Source: an uncultured Corynebacterium sp. (GTDB lineage Bacteria; Actinomycetota; Actinomycetes; Mycobacteriales; Mycobacteriaceae). Taken from it: a DNA stretch of 7,736 nt. A model generated the notes under the pieces. That model ran no database searches. It was not told where the DNA came from and saw nothing but the letters and a program-made list of their open reading frames with translations. Positions 1 to 5,442 of the stretch are shown piece by piece. The stretch's first letter is position 1, and the number at the start of each line of letters is the position of its first letter. The stretch lies in contig NZ_CALUAK010000116.1 of NCBI RefSeq assembly GCF_943914015.1, forward strand, positions 1 through 7,736, given 5' to 3'. The position numbers and the translations under genes were made by a program.

Positions 1-395
1 GTGGTGTCGCCCTCGGCGGCGGAGCGGACACCGGCGATGAGTTCCTGCGGCGGGGCATCTTTAAGCAGGTAGCCAAGGGCGCCGGCCTCGATGGCGGAAA
101 GGATGTCCGCGTCCGTGTCGTAGTTGGTCACCACGAGGACGGCGGGCGGGTTCTTCATCGTGCGCTTGATCTCAGCGGTGGCGTCGGCACCCGTGCGCAT
201 CTTGGAGCCCTCGGCACCGGCACCGAAGCGCATGTCCATGAGGATGACGTCGACGTTGCCCTGCTGCGCTGCGGCGATGGCGTCCTCGGCGGTGGCGACC
301 TCGCCTACCACCTCAATGTCGGAGGCACTGTCGAGGACAGCTTTGAGCCCCATGCGGACGATTTCGTGGTCATCGGCAAGCAAGACGCGGATCAT
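1..395 (-). CDS. NarL/LuxR-type response regulator, receiver domain (3' end outside window)
   Basis: This is the N-terminal 131 residues of a response regulator; the DNA-binding part lies beyond the left edge. The protein opens MIRVLLADDHEIVRMGLKAV, the usual start of a NarL-type receiver. Acidic pocket residues are D8 and D9, the phosphoryl acceptor is D54 in VILMDM, the switch threonine is T90 (VLVVTNYD) and the conserved lysine is K112 (GYLLKDA). The expected C-terminal LuxR helix-turn-helix is inferred, not seen. Its ATG overlaps the TGA of the upstream kinase gene (ATGA, 4 bases), so the two are translationally coupled and form a cognate pair. After D54 comes a loop that is longer than usual, containing GAGAEGSKMRTGADAT, where most family members have a short MP-x-MDG turn. 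The signal sensed cannot be told from the sequence; haem-responsive HrrSA/ChrSA systems belong to the same broad class but no specific match is claimed. Confidence 0.9.
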   Translation of the reverse strand, partial: MIRVLLADDHEIVRMGLKAVLDSASDIEVVGEVATAEDAIAAAQQGNVDVILMDMRFGAGAEGSKMRTGADATAEIKRTMKNPPAVLVVTNYDTDADILSAIEAGALGYLLKDAPPQELIAGVRSAAEGDT

Positions 396-1600
396 GACAG
401 TGTTTCATCCTTTCGTTCGTCCCCCATTGTATTGATAATGGGCACCGCAACGCTAATTGCTGTCCCCTGGCCTGGGGTAGATTCTATCGCCAAGGTTCCG
501 TCGACCTCGCGAGCCCTCTCGCGCATGGCGTCGAGGCCAATGTGGCCTAGGCCACGGGGGCGGGCGACCACCTGGGCGGGGTCGAAGCCGACGCCGTTAT
601 CGACAACGTCGAGACGCACCTCGTCGGGGTCGTAGGTGAGGGTGACAAGGGTGGCGGTGGCCTGCGAATGCTTGACGACGTTGCCGAGCGCGCCCTGGGC
701 GATGCGGAGGAGGGTGGTTTCCGTACGCATGGGGAGCTGGCGGTCCTCACCCTCGACGGAAATGTTGACGTCGACAGACTCGATGTTCTCGGCAATGCGC
801 TCGAGCGCGCCCTCGAGGTTTGTTTTTGCCAGGGCTGCGGGCTGGAGGGCGGCGATCATGGCGCGGGCCTCGGCAAGGTTGTCCGCTGCGGACTTCTTGG
901 CGATGGCGATCTTCTTCAGGGGCTCCTCCTTCGACTTACCGGCGTTGATGTCGGCCTCTGCGACGGAGAGAAGCATCTGGATGGAGGAGAGGCCCTGGGC
1001 GACGGTGTCGTGGATCTCGTGGGCGATGCGCTGACGCTCGGCGGCCATGCCGGCCTCGTGCTCGGATTCCGCGAGCTGCGAGCGGGTCTTCATCAGCTGG
1101 TCAATGAGCTCCTCCTTCTCCGCGGACATCCGCCACATGCGACGGAAGACGAAGGCGATGCCGATGGTCACCACGCCACCGAGGAGAGGCCCGACGACCG
1201 CGCCGACGGTGATACCCGTGGGGATATTTGCGACGATCACGATGCCCGTGGCGCCCAGGATCGCCGCCGTGGACGTGCGCTCATCGAAACTGCGCAGGTA
1301 GACGAAGTACAGCGCGGCCACGAGGTACACCGCCGAGAGGTGATGCGGCAGGAGGAGGATCCACAACGCCGTCAGCCCGAACGCCCACAGGCCATGCTGC
1401 GTGGTGTTCAACTGGTGGAAGAAGTGGTTGCCCGCGTAATAGATCGCGCCGAAGGTCACGGCGAGGAAGCTCACCTGCATGAACTCCAGGATGCTGACGG
1501 TCAGCGACGTCGCCACCGTCACGGCGAGGAGCAAAGCGGTGATGATGTGAATTCCCACTGTTATATAGGAAAACCCGGGCGCGTGTCTGTTCGTGGCCAT
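392..1600 (-). CDS. Sensor histidine kinase, HisKA_3 class (NarX/DesK type)
   Basis: This is a 402-residue membrane sensor kinase that should phosphorylate the overlapping response regulator. Residues about 12-152 are hydrophobic and make roughly five or six membrane spans with no sizeable extracellular domain, so sensing is probably within or near the membrane. A helical linker (about 157-190) leads to the dimerisation and phosphotransfer motif ERQRIAHEIHDTVAQGL, with H197 as the likely phosphorylated histidine. The ATPase domain follows: an N-box-like LRIAQGALGNVVKHS, G1 box VVDNGVGFDP, GLGHIGLDAMRERA and the final GQGTAISVAVP. The glutamate commonly seen in the N-box (QEALTN) is glycine here (QGALGN). 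No Shine-Dalgarno sequence precedes the ATG; instead TAGGAT ends six bases before it, which fits a leaderless mRNA. The lipoprotein gene diverges from it 18 bases away and may share regulation by the pair. Confidence 0.93.
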   Translation of the reverse strand: MATNRHAPGFSYITVGIHIITALLLAVTVATSLTVSILEFMQVSFLAVTFGAIYYAGNHFFHQLNTTQHGLWAFGLTALWILLLPHHLSAVYLVAALYFVYLRSFDERTSTAAILGATGIVIVANIPTGITVGAVVGPLLGGVVTIGIAFVFRRMWRMSAEKEELIDQLMKTRSQLAESEHEAGMAAERQRIAHEIHDTVAQGLSSIQMLLSVAEADINAGKSKEEPLKKIAIAKKSAADNLAEARAMIAALQPAALAKTNLEGALERIAENIESVDVNISVEGEDRQLPMRTETTLLRIAQGALGNVVKHSQATATLVTLTYDPDEVRLDVVDNGVGFDPAQVVARPRGLGHIGLDAMRERAREVDGTLAIESTPGQGTAISVAVPIINTMGDERKDETLS

Positions 1601-1605
1601 ACAGG

Positions 1606-1612
1606 TATCCTA
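1606..1612. promoter_or_regulatory. Overlapping divergent -10 elements for the kinase and lipoprotein genes
   Basis: Only 18 bases separate the two start codons. The heptamer TATCCTA reads TATCCT on the plus strand, ending 7 bases before the lipoprotein ATG, and TAGGAT on the minus strand, ending 6 bases before the kinase ATG. Both fit the actinobacterial -10 pattern TAnnnT, each with four of six matches to TATAAT. The spacing would put both transcription starts at or next to the start codons, and neither gene has a Shine-Dalgarno sequence. Convincing -35 boxes were not found; they would lie inside the opposite coding sequence. Confidence 0.55.
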
Positions 1613-1618
1613 AGCCCT

Positions 1619-2122
1619 ATGTTCAAACGGCTTACCTTTATACCCGTGTTGTTTTTGGTTGGGTGTTCCACAGAAGAGGTTCCGTCGCAGGCTCCGGAGC
1701 TTGCGACGGAGCCTGTTGTTAAGGAAGTGCAGGCTGAGGATGGGGAGTGCCCCTACCTGGATAGCCAAGCGGTAGCCCAGATGAATGGTCAGAAGGTGCT
1801 ACGAGTGGGCGTCGACAAGCAATTTGAGGTGCCGGCGTGCCAGTTCTGGTCTTATTGGGAGGAACCTCAACTGACGGTGATTGTGCGGGAGATGGCGAGT
1901 GAGGGCGGGGCGAGGGCCGTGGTTGACCACTATGCGCCGGTGGCGGAGACCTCACCGGCGGAGGAGCCGGAGGGGTGGAGCGGCGGGCGCGGGCCTGTGG
2001 AGGGCGGCGCGGTGTATGCGGTGAGTAAGGGGGCGACGGCCGTGGTTGTGCTCACTGACCAGGAACAATCGGTGAAGGCGCAGCTTGTGGCCGAGGAGGT
2101 TATTGGGAATTTGGGGTTATAG
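1619..2122 (+). CDS. Small secreted lipoprotein, DUF2020-like
   Basis: This encodes 167 residues. A short signal peptide (KR at residues 3-4, hydrophobic 5-15) ends in the lipobox LVGC, with C16 as the lipidated cysteine, so the mature protein should be anchored on the outside of the plasma membrane. A Glu/Pro-rich linker (17-43) leads to a compact domain containing GECPYLDSQAVAQMNGQKV, PACQFWSYWEEPQ, EEPEGWSGGRGPV and a final helix. C44 and C74 could form a disulphide. The pattern resembles corynebacterial DUF2020 proteins from memory; their function is unknown. The reading frame stays open far upstream, but that part is the antisense of the kinase gene, and the signal peptide together with the adjacent TATCCT box fixes the ATG. 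The stop overlaps the toxin gene stop region by six bases in convergent orientation. Divergent pairing with a sensor kinase suggests an envelope-sensing or target role, which is inference. Confidence 0.85.
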   Translation: MFKRLTFIPVLFLVGCSTEEVPSQAPELATEPVVKEVQAEDGECPYLDSQAVAQMNGQKVLRVGVDKQFEVPACQFWSYWEEPQLTVIVREMASEGGARAVVDHYAPVAETSPAEEPEGWSGGRGPVEGGAVYAVSKGATAVVVLTDQEQSVKAQLVAEEVIGNLGL

Positions 2123-2367
2123 ATCGTAGACAGTGCTGCGGTGGCCTATGCCAACGATTGCGATGAGCACTTTTCTGTCACGAATGGACGCGAGGATTCT
2201 GTAATCACGGACACGCCATCGCCACAAGCCCCTCATTGACCCTGTTAGAGCTTTCCCCCGAGCTCCGAAACCTCTCTTAGGAAATTGCGAATCTCCTTTT
2301 GAATCGGTTTGTCGAGCTTACGGAAAGACTTAGCTGCACGCGGGGTGAAATCAATCGACCAAACCAC
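2117..2367 (-). pseudogene. RelE/ParE-type toxin, frame broken by -1 at a slippery heptamer
   Basis: A GTG start at 2367-2365, overlapping the antitoxin end by 17 bases, opens VVWSIDFTPRAAKSFRKLDK and continues to ELGGKL, then TAA at 2247-2245 (40 residues). Reading on in the -1 frame from 2251 gives ALTGSMRGLWRWRVRDYRIL and ends with VGIGHRSTVYDL and TAA at 2119-2117. Joined, the product is 83 residues and looks like a complete RelE: basic N-terminal helices, the KALTG-x-GLWRWRVRDYR strand region and the C-terminal GHR-x-x-VY with residues typical of RelE mRNA-cleaving toxins. The break falls exactly at codons GGG GGA AAG, which contain the X_XXY_YYZ heptamer G_GGA_AAG (minus strand 2257-2251). 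Either one G was lost from a run of Gs and the toxin is dead, or the ribosome slips by -1 here, or the base is a sequencing error. The 3' end overlaps the lipoprotein stop. Family identity is strong; activity is unknown. Confidence 0.8.
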
Positions 2368-2587
2368 ACTCAGCTTCAAGCTCTTCCAAGCTGATTGTCT
2401 CTATCTCACCACGACGAGCAGCTTCTGCCTCTTCTTCCAGAGTGTATATGTATTCCAACTTGTCCAAATAGGCATCCAGTGCTTCTCGCACATAGTACGC
2501 ACTCGTCCTACCTGTTTTCGATACCAGTGCATCGAGACGTTCCTTTTGCTGCTTATCCACTCGCAAGCTAATTACCGACCCAGTCAT
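2351..2587 (-). CDS. RelB-type antitoxin (ribbon-helix-helix)
   Basis: This is a 78-residue antitoxin. The N-terminus VISLRVDKQQKERLDALVSK followed by GRTSAYYVREALDAYLDKLE is a typical MetJ/Arc ribbon-helix-helix DNA-binding domain (residues about 3-45): a short beta strand, then two helices. The acidic C-terminal part (about 46-78, TLEEEAEAARRGEIETISLEE) is the usual toxin-wrapping tail. It is followed, with overlap, by the RelE-type toxin gene, so the pair is a type II toxin-antitoxin module. There is no Shine-Dalgarno sequence; TATACA ends seven bases before the ATG, suggesting a leaderless mRNA. A near-perfect palindrome over this -10 is a likely site for autorepression. The antitoxin frame is intact although the toxin frame is interrupted. 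Confidence 0.88.
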   Translation of the reverse strand: MTGSVISLRVDKQQKERLDALVSKTGRTSAYYVREALDAYLDKLEYIYTLEEEAEAARRGEIETISLEELEAECGLVD

Positions 2588-2601
2588 GTAAACATGTATA
2601 C
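2588..2601 (-). promoter_or_regulatory. Toxin-antitoxin promoter -10 within a palindromic operator candidate
   Basis: GTAAACATGTATAC is an imperfect 14-base palindrome centred on ACATGT, broken at only one symmetric pair. It touches the antitoxin start codon and contains the minus-strand -10 candidate TATACA (2600-2595), seven bases upstream of the ATG. Ribbon-helix-helix antitoxins commonly repress their own operon by binding such palindromes over the promoter; that this one is used is inference. Confidence 0.5.
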
Positions 2602-2630
2602 ACGACGTTGAGGCAATTAACTACCCCCAA

Positions 2631-2795
2631 CTACCCTGGCTGGGAAATCGACACGTCGTTGTAGGGCATGATCGAGGACACCCAGGGGAAAACAACCTCC
2701 ATAAGCAGGAAGAACGCGGCGACGGCGAGGATGACGAGGATGAGCGCCTTGAGCCATGCGGGGCCGGGGAGCGCGCGCCAGAGGTAACCGTACAT
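2631..2795 (-). CDS. 54-residue single-span membrane protein downstream of the sortase
   Basis: The ATG at 2795-2793 follows the sortase TAA with no base between (TAAATG), so it is very likely translated by coupling to the sortase. The protein begins MYGYLWRALPGPAWLKALIL and has one strong membrane span at about residues 15-36 (ALILVILAVAAFFLLMEVVF), then a short tail PWVSSIMPYNDVSISQPG. The aromatic start, the W/P-rich junction and the PWVS-x-x-MPYN tail look conserved rather than random, and similar tiny proteins are known from actinobacterial genomes. I do not know a function. Possible roles, all inferred, are a sortase partner or a small envelope factor. No clear terminator lies in the 43 bases before the antitoxin gene. 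Confidence 0.75.
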   Translation of the reverse strand: MYGYLWRALPGPAWLKALILVILAVAAFFLLMEVVFPWVSSIMPYNDVSISQPG

Positions 2796-3557
2796 TTATG
2801 CCTCCATTTCTGCGGGGACGCTGGTGTTGTCCGCGGATTTGTCCTGGGAGCGGACGTGAACCGCGTGGATGATCATGCGCTCGGCGTTGGAAAACTGCGG
2901 ATGGCAGGTGGTGAGCGTGACGACGGGGAGCATGCCCGGGGTCGGGTCCTCCTCGTCGGTGCCGGGAAGGGCGTGGACAACCGAGTAATCGTCGGGGGTA
3001 GTGATGTGGCGGCCCTGGACGTGGCTGTAATCGCCTTCTGTGACGCGCTGTTGGACATCTGGTGGCAGGCAGGATGTGTTCTGGTCGTCTCCGATGGGGA
3101 GGACTTTGTAGATCTCCCAAGTGGTGCTCGTCTCAATGATGATCGCGTCGCAGGCGTGGAGATGGCCGAGATCGTTAAACGGCGCACCCTTGCCGACGCG
3201 GTGGCCGGCGACGGCGAAATTGCCGGGCTGGCCGGGGAGTTCGGAATCCTCGTAGTGGCCGGGGCCGGCTTTTAGCTCTTCCTCGTCCGTGCCTTCGATG
3301 ATGGCGAACTGGTAATCCGGGCCGAAGGCGGGAATGTAGAGGCGCGCCATGGCCTCGCCGAGATCCGGGGTGTGATTGTGGCGGGGATTCTGCCAGGTTT
3401 GCTCGAGGTTGCTGTCGGCCTTTGCCTGGATCTTTTGGGATTCGAGGTTCGTCCAGTAGGCCTCGTAAAACGCGAACAACAAGCAGATGACCCCAAGGGT
3501 AATGAGCAGCTCCCCCAGGAACTGCAACCAAGAAAATCGTTTTGGCGAGGTGCTCAC
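2796..3557 (-). CDS. Class E sortase
   Basis: This is a membrane-anchored transpeptidase that should attach LAxTG-type surface proteins to the cell wall. From the GTG start it has 253 residues: a short cytoplasmic part, one N-terminal membrane span (about 11-32, LQFLGELLITLGVICLLFAF), a linker, then the sortase barrel. Catalytic residues are visible: H119 in NFAVAGHRVGKG, C218 in VVTLTTCHPQF and R227 in NAERMIIHA. The TLTTC signature and single N-terminal anchor fit class E, the housekeeping sortase of corynebacteria and streptomycetes. The frame also contains a TTG at 3584, but it has no Shine-Dalgarno sequence and lies upstream of the -10 element. GTG at 3557 sits seven bases after TACTAT and is preferred as a leaderless start; this choice is inference. 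A small membrane protein follows on the stop codon. No pilin or sorting-signal substrate gene is in the window. Confidence 0.9.
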   Translation of the reverse strand: MSTSPKRFSWLQFLGELLITLGVICLLFAFYEAYWTNLESQKIQAKADSNLEQTWQNPRHNHTPDLGEAMARLYIPAFGPDYQFAIIEGTDEEELKAGPGHYEDSELPGQPGNFAVAGHRVGKGAPFNDLGHLHACDAIIIETSTTWEIYKVLPIGDDQNTSCLPPDVQQRVTEGDYSHVQGRHITTPDDYSVVHALPGTDEEDPTPGMLPVVTLTTCHPQFSNAERMIIHAVHVRSQDKSADNTSVPAEMEA

Positions 3558-3562
3558 GTGCT

Positions 3563-3573
3563 CGATAGTATCG
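3563..3573. promoter_or_regulatory. Palindromic shared -10 for the sortase and YidC genes
   Basis: CGATAGTATCG is a perfect inverted repeat around its central base. The plus strand reads TAGTAT (3566-3571) for the insertase gene, with a possible -35 TTGGCG at 3542-3547 (18-base spacing). The minus strand reads TACTAT (3570-3565), seven bases before the sortase GTG, with a possible -35 TTGAGA at 3591-3586 (15-base spacing). The insertase transcript would have a leader of roughly 25-30 bases that contains AAGGAG; the sortase transcript would be leaderless. Confidence 0.55.
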
Positions 3574-3606
3574 TACGTAGTCAACTCTCAAGGAGCCGCC
3601 GCTGTG

Positions 3607-4725
3607 ATGGACGCACTCGTCTACCTCGTATCCGCAGTGCTAAAACTGTGGCACACCTTCCTCCACAGCGGACTTGGCGTCAACGAAAACCTCGCCTGGA
3701 TTCTCTCCTTCGTCGGCCTCATCATCACCGTCCGCAGCCTCATCGCGCCGCTGGCCTGGAAAATGTACGTCACCGGCCGGCGCTCCGCCATCATGCGCCC
3801 GCACATGGCGGTATTGAAGGAGGACTACCGCGGCAAAATGGATAAGGAGAGCCAAGAGGAGCTCTCCAAGAAATCCCAAGCGCTCATGAAGGAACACGAG
3901 GTCAACCCCATGGCCGGATGCGCGCCCATGCTCATCCAGTTCCCCGTCATTTTGGGCCTCTACCAAATGGTGCTGCGCATCGCCCGACCCGCCGGCGGGC
4001 TCGGCAACGAGCCCTACCCGCCCGTCGGCTTCCTCAGCAGCTCCGATGTCGCATCCTTCCTGGAAACCCGTGCCTTCGAACTCCCCATCGCCGCCTACGC
4101 CTCCATGCCGGAATCCCAGCTGGAAGCCCTCGGCACGAACGGGCCACACCTCGTCCACACCATCACGCCCATCGTCATCGCCGCCACCTGCTTCATGACG
4201 CTCAACATGGTGCTCTCCACCATCCGGTCCTTTGAAACGATGGACTGGCGCAGCGGCCTCTCCGTCCGCATGTCCGGATTCATGGTGTTCTTCGCCATCT
4301 ACACCCCCTTCATGATCCTCACCCTCGCCTTCAACGGCCCCATCCCCGTGGCGATCATCTTCTACTGGTTTGTCAACAACTTTTGGACCCTCTCGCAGCT
4401 CATCGCCCTGTGGACGCTGTTGACTGTTAAGCACCCGCTGCCTGATTCCTTCAAGGAATTCCGCGACGACGCCCGGCGCAAGCGCTATGCGCCCACCGTC
4501 TTGTGGTGGAAGGCCATGCGGGCACGGCTGCGCGGCGAGGATGCCTCTGAATATCTGGCGGAGCGTCGCTCCCTGCGGGAGGCTGCGCGCACGCGGAAGA
4601 AGGAGGACAAGGCCTTCAAGAAGGAGAAGAAGCGGCTGGAGAAGGAGGAGGCCGCTGCGAAGAAGAAAAAGAAGGAGGCCGAGGAGGCTGAGGTGGCTGG
4701 CTCGGGGGACTCAGGGGCCGAGTAG
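3607..4725 (+). CDS. yidC: YidC/Oxa1-family membrane protein insertase
   Basis: This protein of 372 residues inserts and folds membrane proteins, alone or with the Sec translocon. The family core is plain: first core span about 28-46 (ILSFVGLIITVRSLIAPL) with the conserved intramembrane arginine R43, a cytoplasmic helical hairpin (about 50-98), then NPMAGCAPMLIQFPVILGLY (100-119), followed by spans near 186-204, 222-241 and 247-271. The C-terminal tail (about 280-372) is highly charged, with a lysine-rich coiled stretch near 330-366, typical of YidC forms that contact ribosomes without a dedicated receptor. AAGGAG at 3590-3595 serves as ribosome site; GTG at 3604 directly precedes the ATG and gives a better 8-base spacing, so the true start may be one codon earlier. 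The gene stands alone, not in the usual rpmH-rnpA-yidC cluster, so it may be a second copy. It diverges from the sortase gene. Confidence 0.88.
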   Translation: MDALVYLVSAVLKLWHTFLHSGLGVNENLAWILSFVGLIITVRSLIAPLAWKMYVTGRRSAIMRPHMAVLKEDYRGKMDKESQEELSKKSQALMKEHEVNPMAGCAPMLIQFPVILGLYQMVLRIARPAGGLGNEPYPPVGFLSSSDVASFLETRAFELPIAAYASMPESQLEALGTNGPHLVHTITPIVIAATCFMTLNMVLSTIRSFETMDWRSGLSVRMSGFMVFFAIYTPFMILTLAFNGPIPVAIIFYWFVNNFWTLSQLIALWTLLTVKHPLPDSFKEFRDDARRKRYAPTVLWWKAMRARLRGEDASEYLAERRSLREAARTRKKEDKAFKKEKKRLEKEEAAAKKKKKEAEEAEVAGSGDSGAE

Positions 4726-4737
4726 AGTCGGGGTGAT

Positions 4738-4916
4738 ATGCGTGCAGGCTTATTGCGCAGCTGCGCACAGCAGTGTTGCTACTCGGCGGGGCTTGGGGTT
4801 TGGGGCGGTGTCCGTTTTGTGCGCAGAACCCCACACAAACCCACATGGGATGGTCGCGGACGGATGCTTATATCAGTGCGCACTTATTGCGCAGCTGCGC
4901 ACAGCAGGATTGCTAC
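4738..4916 (+). repeat. Long duplicated unit, copy A
   Basis: This stretch of about 180 bases is duplicated, with divergence, at 5080-5259, an offset of 342-345 bases. Each copy has one 44-base palindromic unit at both ends and, between them, a conserved middle: CCGTTTTGTGCGCAG, then ACCCCACA and AACCCACAT (4812-4846 here). The middle segment also contains TGCGCA. The duplication implies that the array grew by copying of a composite unit rather than by single repeat insertions alone. Confidence 0.65.
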
Positions 4917-5079
4917 AGCGGTGGGCAGGAGGATTGTTGGCGGCTGCGCTCCGCTGATTTGTTTTCATGGCGACTCACTTATTGCGCAAGTGCGCGCGGG
5001 TAATGCCTTCCCAGGGTGACTCAAGGCCACATAAACACACATTCCGCGACACCGTGCTCCCACTGGTCAGAATTTGCGC

Positions 5080-5259
5080 ATCAGTGCGCACTTATTGCTT
5101 AGCTGCGCACAACAGGATTGCTACTCATTGAAGGTTCGGGTTTCTGGTTGCTGCCCGTTTTGTGCGCAGGACCCCACATGAACCCACATTGAGGAGTCCT
5201 GGACCGATACGCTTATCAGTGCGCACTTATTGCGCAGCTGCGCACAGCAGTATTGCTAC
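5080..5259 (+). repeat. Long duplicated unit, copy B
   Basis: This is the second copy of the composite unit described at 4738-4916, with the matching middle segment at 5154-5189 (CCGTTTTGTGCGCAG, then ACCCCACAT and AACCCACAT). The sequence between the middle and the repeats differs more than the repeats themselves. After it, 5260-5416 appears unique and contains only short inverted repeats such as ACCGGC (5332-5337) with GCCGGT (5351-5356). Confidence 0.6.
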
Positions 5260-5442
5260 CAGTGTTGAGCACGGGGTAGGCGTTTGGTGGGGTCGTGTGT
5301 GGAAAATTCCATGCCACTTCGGTTATTGCAGACCGGCCTTTATGAGTGGTGCCGGTAGGCCACAGACACTCACATTTCCCGGCGCTCCGGTTCCGGTTTG
5401 CCCATACTTTCACATATCAATGCGCACTTATTGCGCACAGCG

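Larger units (their letters stand above)
4738..5442. repeat. Array of six palindromic REP-like repeats in the yidC-tetR convergent gap
   Basis: The gap of about 717 bases between two convergent genes holds no convincing gene. It holds copies of a 44-base unit running from TCAGTGCGCACTTATT through the perfect palindrome TGCGCAGCTGCGCA to ATTGCTAC. Full-length copies lie at 4873-4916, 5081-5124 and 5216-5259. The copy at 4738-4782 is degenerate at its left end. Shortened copies lie at 4976-4997 and 5417-5442; the last lacks 8 bases inside the palindrome and ends at the base before the tetR stop. In the 5081 copy the palindrome is spoiled on one side (GCTTAGCTGCGCA). All copies have the same orientation. 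GTGCGCAC within the unit is a second palindrome, so several alternative hairpins or cruciforms are possible. Spacing is irregular and flanks are shared, which argues against CRISPR. No T-rich intrinsic terminator for either gene is seen, so the hairpins might end transcription or protect the mRNA 3' ends. Confidence 0.8.

Noticed and set aside
668..1618. Long plus-strand open frame continuous with the lipoprotein gene
   Set aside because: It is antisense to the kinase gene and has no coding character; the signal peptide, lipobox and promoter place the start at 1619.
3640..4434. 264-codon minus-strand open frame
   Set aside because: It is a shadow of the insertase gene; its composition is Gly/Asp/Glu-rich low complexity with no motif.
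5331..5360. ACCGGC/GCCGGT inverted repeat as a terminator
   Set aside because: The stem is six pairs and no T-tract follows on either strand.
4738..5442. CRISPR array
   Set aside because: Units are palindromic in the middle, irregularly spaced, with shared rather than unique intervening sequence, and no cas gene is near.
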